Shown here: in pieces, positions 5,419 through 6,204 of the stretch
Numbering within the stretch: position 1 is the stretch's first letter
How the letters are laid out: each line of letters starts with the position of its first letter
Assembly (NCBI GenBank): GCA_052035955.1
Contig: JBPOHD010000104.1
Span: forward strand, 1 to 6,204
DNA: 6,204 bases
Origin: JAEUNJ01 sp052035955
GTDB lineage: Bacteria > Pseudomonadota > Gammaproteobacteria > Burkholderiales > Rhodocyclaceae
Reading direction: 5' to 3'
Translations under genes and position numbers: made by a program
The notes under the pieces: model-generated
Seen by the model: only the letters and a program-made list of their open reading frames with translations
Database searches by the model: none
What the model was told of the DNA's origin: nothing

Positions 5419-5652
5419 ATGGTCATGAACGTCAAGGTCCTCGGCACCGGCTGCGCCAACTGCCGGGCCACGCTGCAACTGGTGGAGGAGGTCGCCCGCG
5501 CCCGGGGCGCCGAGATCGTCCTCGAGAAGGTGGAGGACATGCGGCAGATCGTCGCCCAGGGGGTCATGAGCACGCCGGGGGTGGTGATCGACGGCAAGGT
5601 CGTCCATGCCGGCGGGATTCCCGGCCGGGCGAAAGTGGAAAGCTGGTTCTGA
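5419..5652 (+). CDS. Small thioredoxin-like redox-active disulfide protein
   Basis: This is a 77-residue minimal thioredoxin fold of the 'small redox-active disulfide protein 2' type. It has the strand MNVKVLGTG, the active site Cys12-Ala-Asn-Cys15, a helix to about 28, a second strand EIVLEKV, and the cis-proline loop MSTPGVVIDGKVV (Pro53). There is no signal peptide, so it is cytoplasmic. The ribosome site GGAGAGAGG (5404-5412) lies six bases before the ATG at 5419; a second ATG at 5425 is possible but less well spaced. It follows the permease by 23 bases and precedes arsC by seven. Such proteins are commonly found beside DUF318 permeases in ars operons. It may supply electrons to ArsC or maintain permease cysteines, but this is inference. 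Confidence 0.9.
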   Translation: MVMNVKVLGTGCANCRATLQLVEEVARARGAEIVLEKVEDMRQIVAQGVMSTPGVVIDGKVVHAGGIPGRAKVESWF

Positions 5653-5659
5653 GGACGCC

Positions 5660-6073
5660 ATGACAGCGACGAAGACCGTACTGGTGCTCTGCACCGGAAA
5701 CTCCTGCCGCTCGCAGATGGCGGAGGTCATCCTGAACCACGACCTGGCCGGCACCGTCCGCGCCCTGTCGGCCGGAACGCGGCCCCAGCCCAGGGTGGCC
5801 GAAGGCGCCATCGAGGCCCTCCGGCTGGTCGGGCTGCCCACCGCAGGCCTGCATCCCAAGGACGTGGATGCGGTGATGGACCAGGCCATCGACCTGGTGG
5901 TCACCGTCTGCGACAACGCGAAGGAGACCTGCCCGGTCTTCCCCCGTCCCGTGCCGCGAATCCACCTGCCCTTCCACGATCCCCACGGCGAGCCGCTGGA
6001 GAGCTTCGTCGCCGTGCGCGACGACATCCGCGCCCGGCTGGTGCCTGCCGTGCGCGCCGCCCTGGGAATCTGA
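5660..6073 (+). CDS. arsC: Arsenate reductase, thioredoxin-coupled (low-molecular-weight phosphatase fold)
   Basis: This cytoplasmic enzyme reduces arsenate to arsenite for export. The 137-residue protein has the phosphatase P-loop CTGNSCRS (Cys11, Cys16, Arg17), the SAGT strand (37-40), and CDNAKETCP (Cys84, Cys91). Cys11, Cys84 and Cys91 match the catalytic relay Cys10-Cys82-Cys89 of the Staphylococcus pI258 enzyme, whose final disulfide is reduced by thioredoxin. HDP (106-108) holds the likely general-acid aspartate. The frame is open upstream, but the ATG at 5660 is right for the family and has GAGGA (5651-5655) overlapping the preceding stop. The small CxxC protein directly upstream is a possible partner. 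The gene is intact. Confidence 0.95.
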   Translation: MTATKTVLVLCTGNSCRSQMAEVILNHDLAGTVRALSAGTRPQPRVAEGAIEALRLVGLPTAGLHPKDVDAVMDQAIDLVVTVCDNAKETCPVFPRPVPRIHLPFHDPHGEPLESFVAVRDDIRARLVPAVRAALGI

Positions 6074-6078
6074 GCGCC

Positions 6079-6204
6079 ATGTCCGCCCAGTGCGAAGTCA
6101 CCGCCAAGGCCGCCGCGGCTGGGGGTGCGCCCATGTCCCTCTTCGAGCGCTGGCTGACCCTCTGGGTCTTCCTGTGCATCCTGGCCGGCATCGCCCTGGG
6201 CCAG
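6079..6204 (+). CDS. acr3: Arsenite efflux permease Acr3, N-terminus (runs off the window)
   Basis: The first 42 codons are MSAQCEVTAKAAAAGGAP, then MSLFERWLTLWVFLCILAGI, then ALGQ. The SLFERWLTLWVFLCILAGIALG segment is the first membrane helix typical of Acr3-family arsenite efflux pumps, which extrude As(III) across the inner membrane. The ATG at 6079 is five bases after arsC and has a weak ribosome site; an in-frame ATG at 6133, after GGGGGTG, would give a product starting MSLFERW and cannot be excluded. Position as the last visible ars gene and homology agree. The rest lies beyond the right edge, so intactness is unknown. Confidence 0.87.
   Translation, partial: MSAQCEVTAKAAAAGGAPMSLFERWLTLWVFLCILAGIALGQ

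Noticed and set aside
5606..5659. Upstream start for ArsC at 5606
   Set aside because: It would overlap the end of the thioredoxin-like gene and add residues not found in the family; the ATG at 5660 has its own ribosome site and the correct length.

Overview
The window is GC-rich, densely coding bacterial DNA. A PEP-CTERM sorting signal of the VPEP...GLGVLGARARRRRR type, a Kup potassium transporter, an arsR-arsP-trx-arsC-acr3 operon and 'tgtaggagcggc' REP units together point to a betaproteobacterium, perhaps of the Rhodocyclales. That placement is inference from gene styles, not from a marker gene.

Left part (1-1471): this is a mosaic of mobile-element and gene remnants. It opens with the 3' end of an IS110-family transposase (3-266). 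The right end of that element lies inside a REP unit: 'ctcctaca' at 270-277 looks like the surviving half of a reverse-oriented REP, followed after the usual spacing by an intact forward REP (298-324). Immediately after comes the C-terminal stub of a PIN-domain (VapC/FitB-like) toxin (about 331-462). On the minus strand are a 5'-truncated LamG/PEP-CTERM exported-protein gene (548-1042) and, directly upstream of it in the same frame and separated only by a TGA, a 142-aa four-helix membrane protein of unknown function (1043-1471).

Middle (1472-3955): a 369-bp gap between the divergently oriented membrane-protein gene and kup holds a REP pair, a decayed third unit and a weak kup promoter candidate. 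kup (1841-3700, GTG start) is full length, and its stop codon is the 'tag' inside a REP unit. Four alternating REP units follow (3696-3854), and then the arsR promoter region. Across the window there are two REP subtypes with fixed opposite orientations, arranged as composite BIME-like modules on both sides of kup.

Right part (3956-6204): a tightly spaced arsenic-resistance operon on the plus strand. It encodes an ArsR repressor with a C-terminal Cys-Cys-x4-Cys metalloid site, an ArsP/DUF318 permease split by a one-base deletion near 5178, a 77-residue CxxC thioredoxin-like protein, a thioredoxin-type arsenate reductase ArsC, and the start of an Acr3 arsenite efflux pump that runs off the window. 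In the expected scheme ArsC reduces arsenate to arsenite, Acr3 exports it, ArsR derepresses on As(III) binding, and ArsP (if functional) would export trivalent organoarsenicals. The arsR promoter candidate puts the transcription start at or next to the ATG, which suggests a leaderless message, and a dyad overlapping the -10 is a plausible operator.

I see no clearly new multi-gene system. The least ordinary signals are the IS110/REP junction, the two-subtype REP modules including one that ends kup, the arsP frameshift, and the truncated genes at the left.
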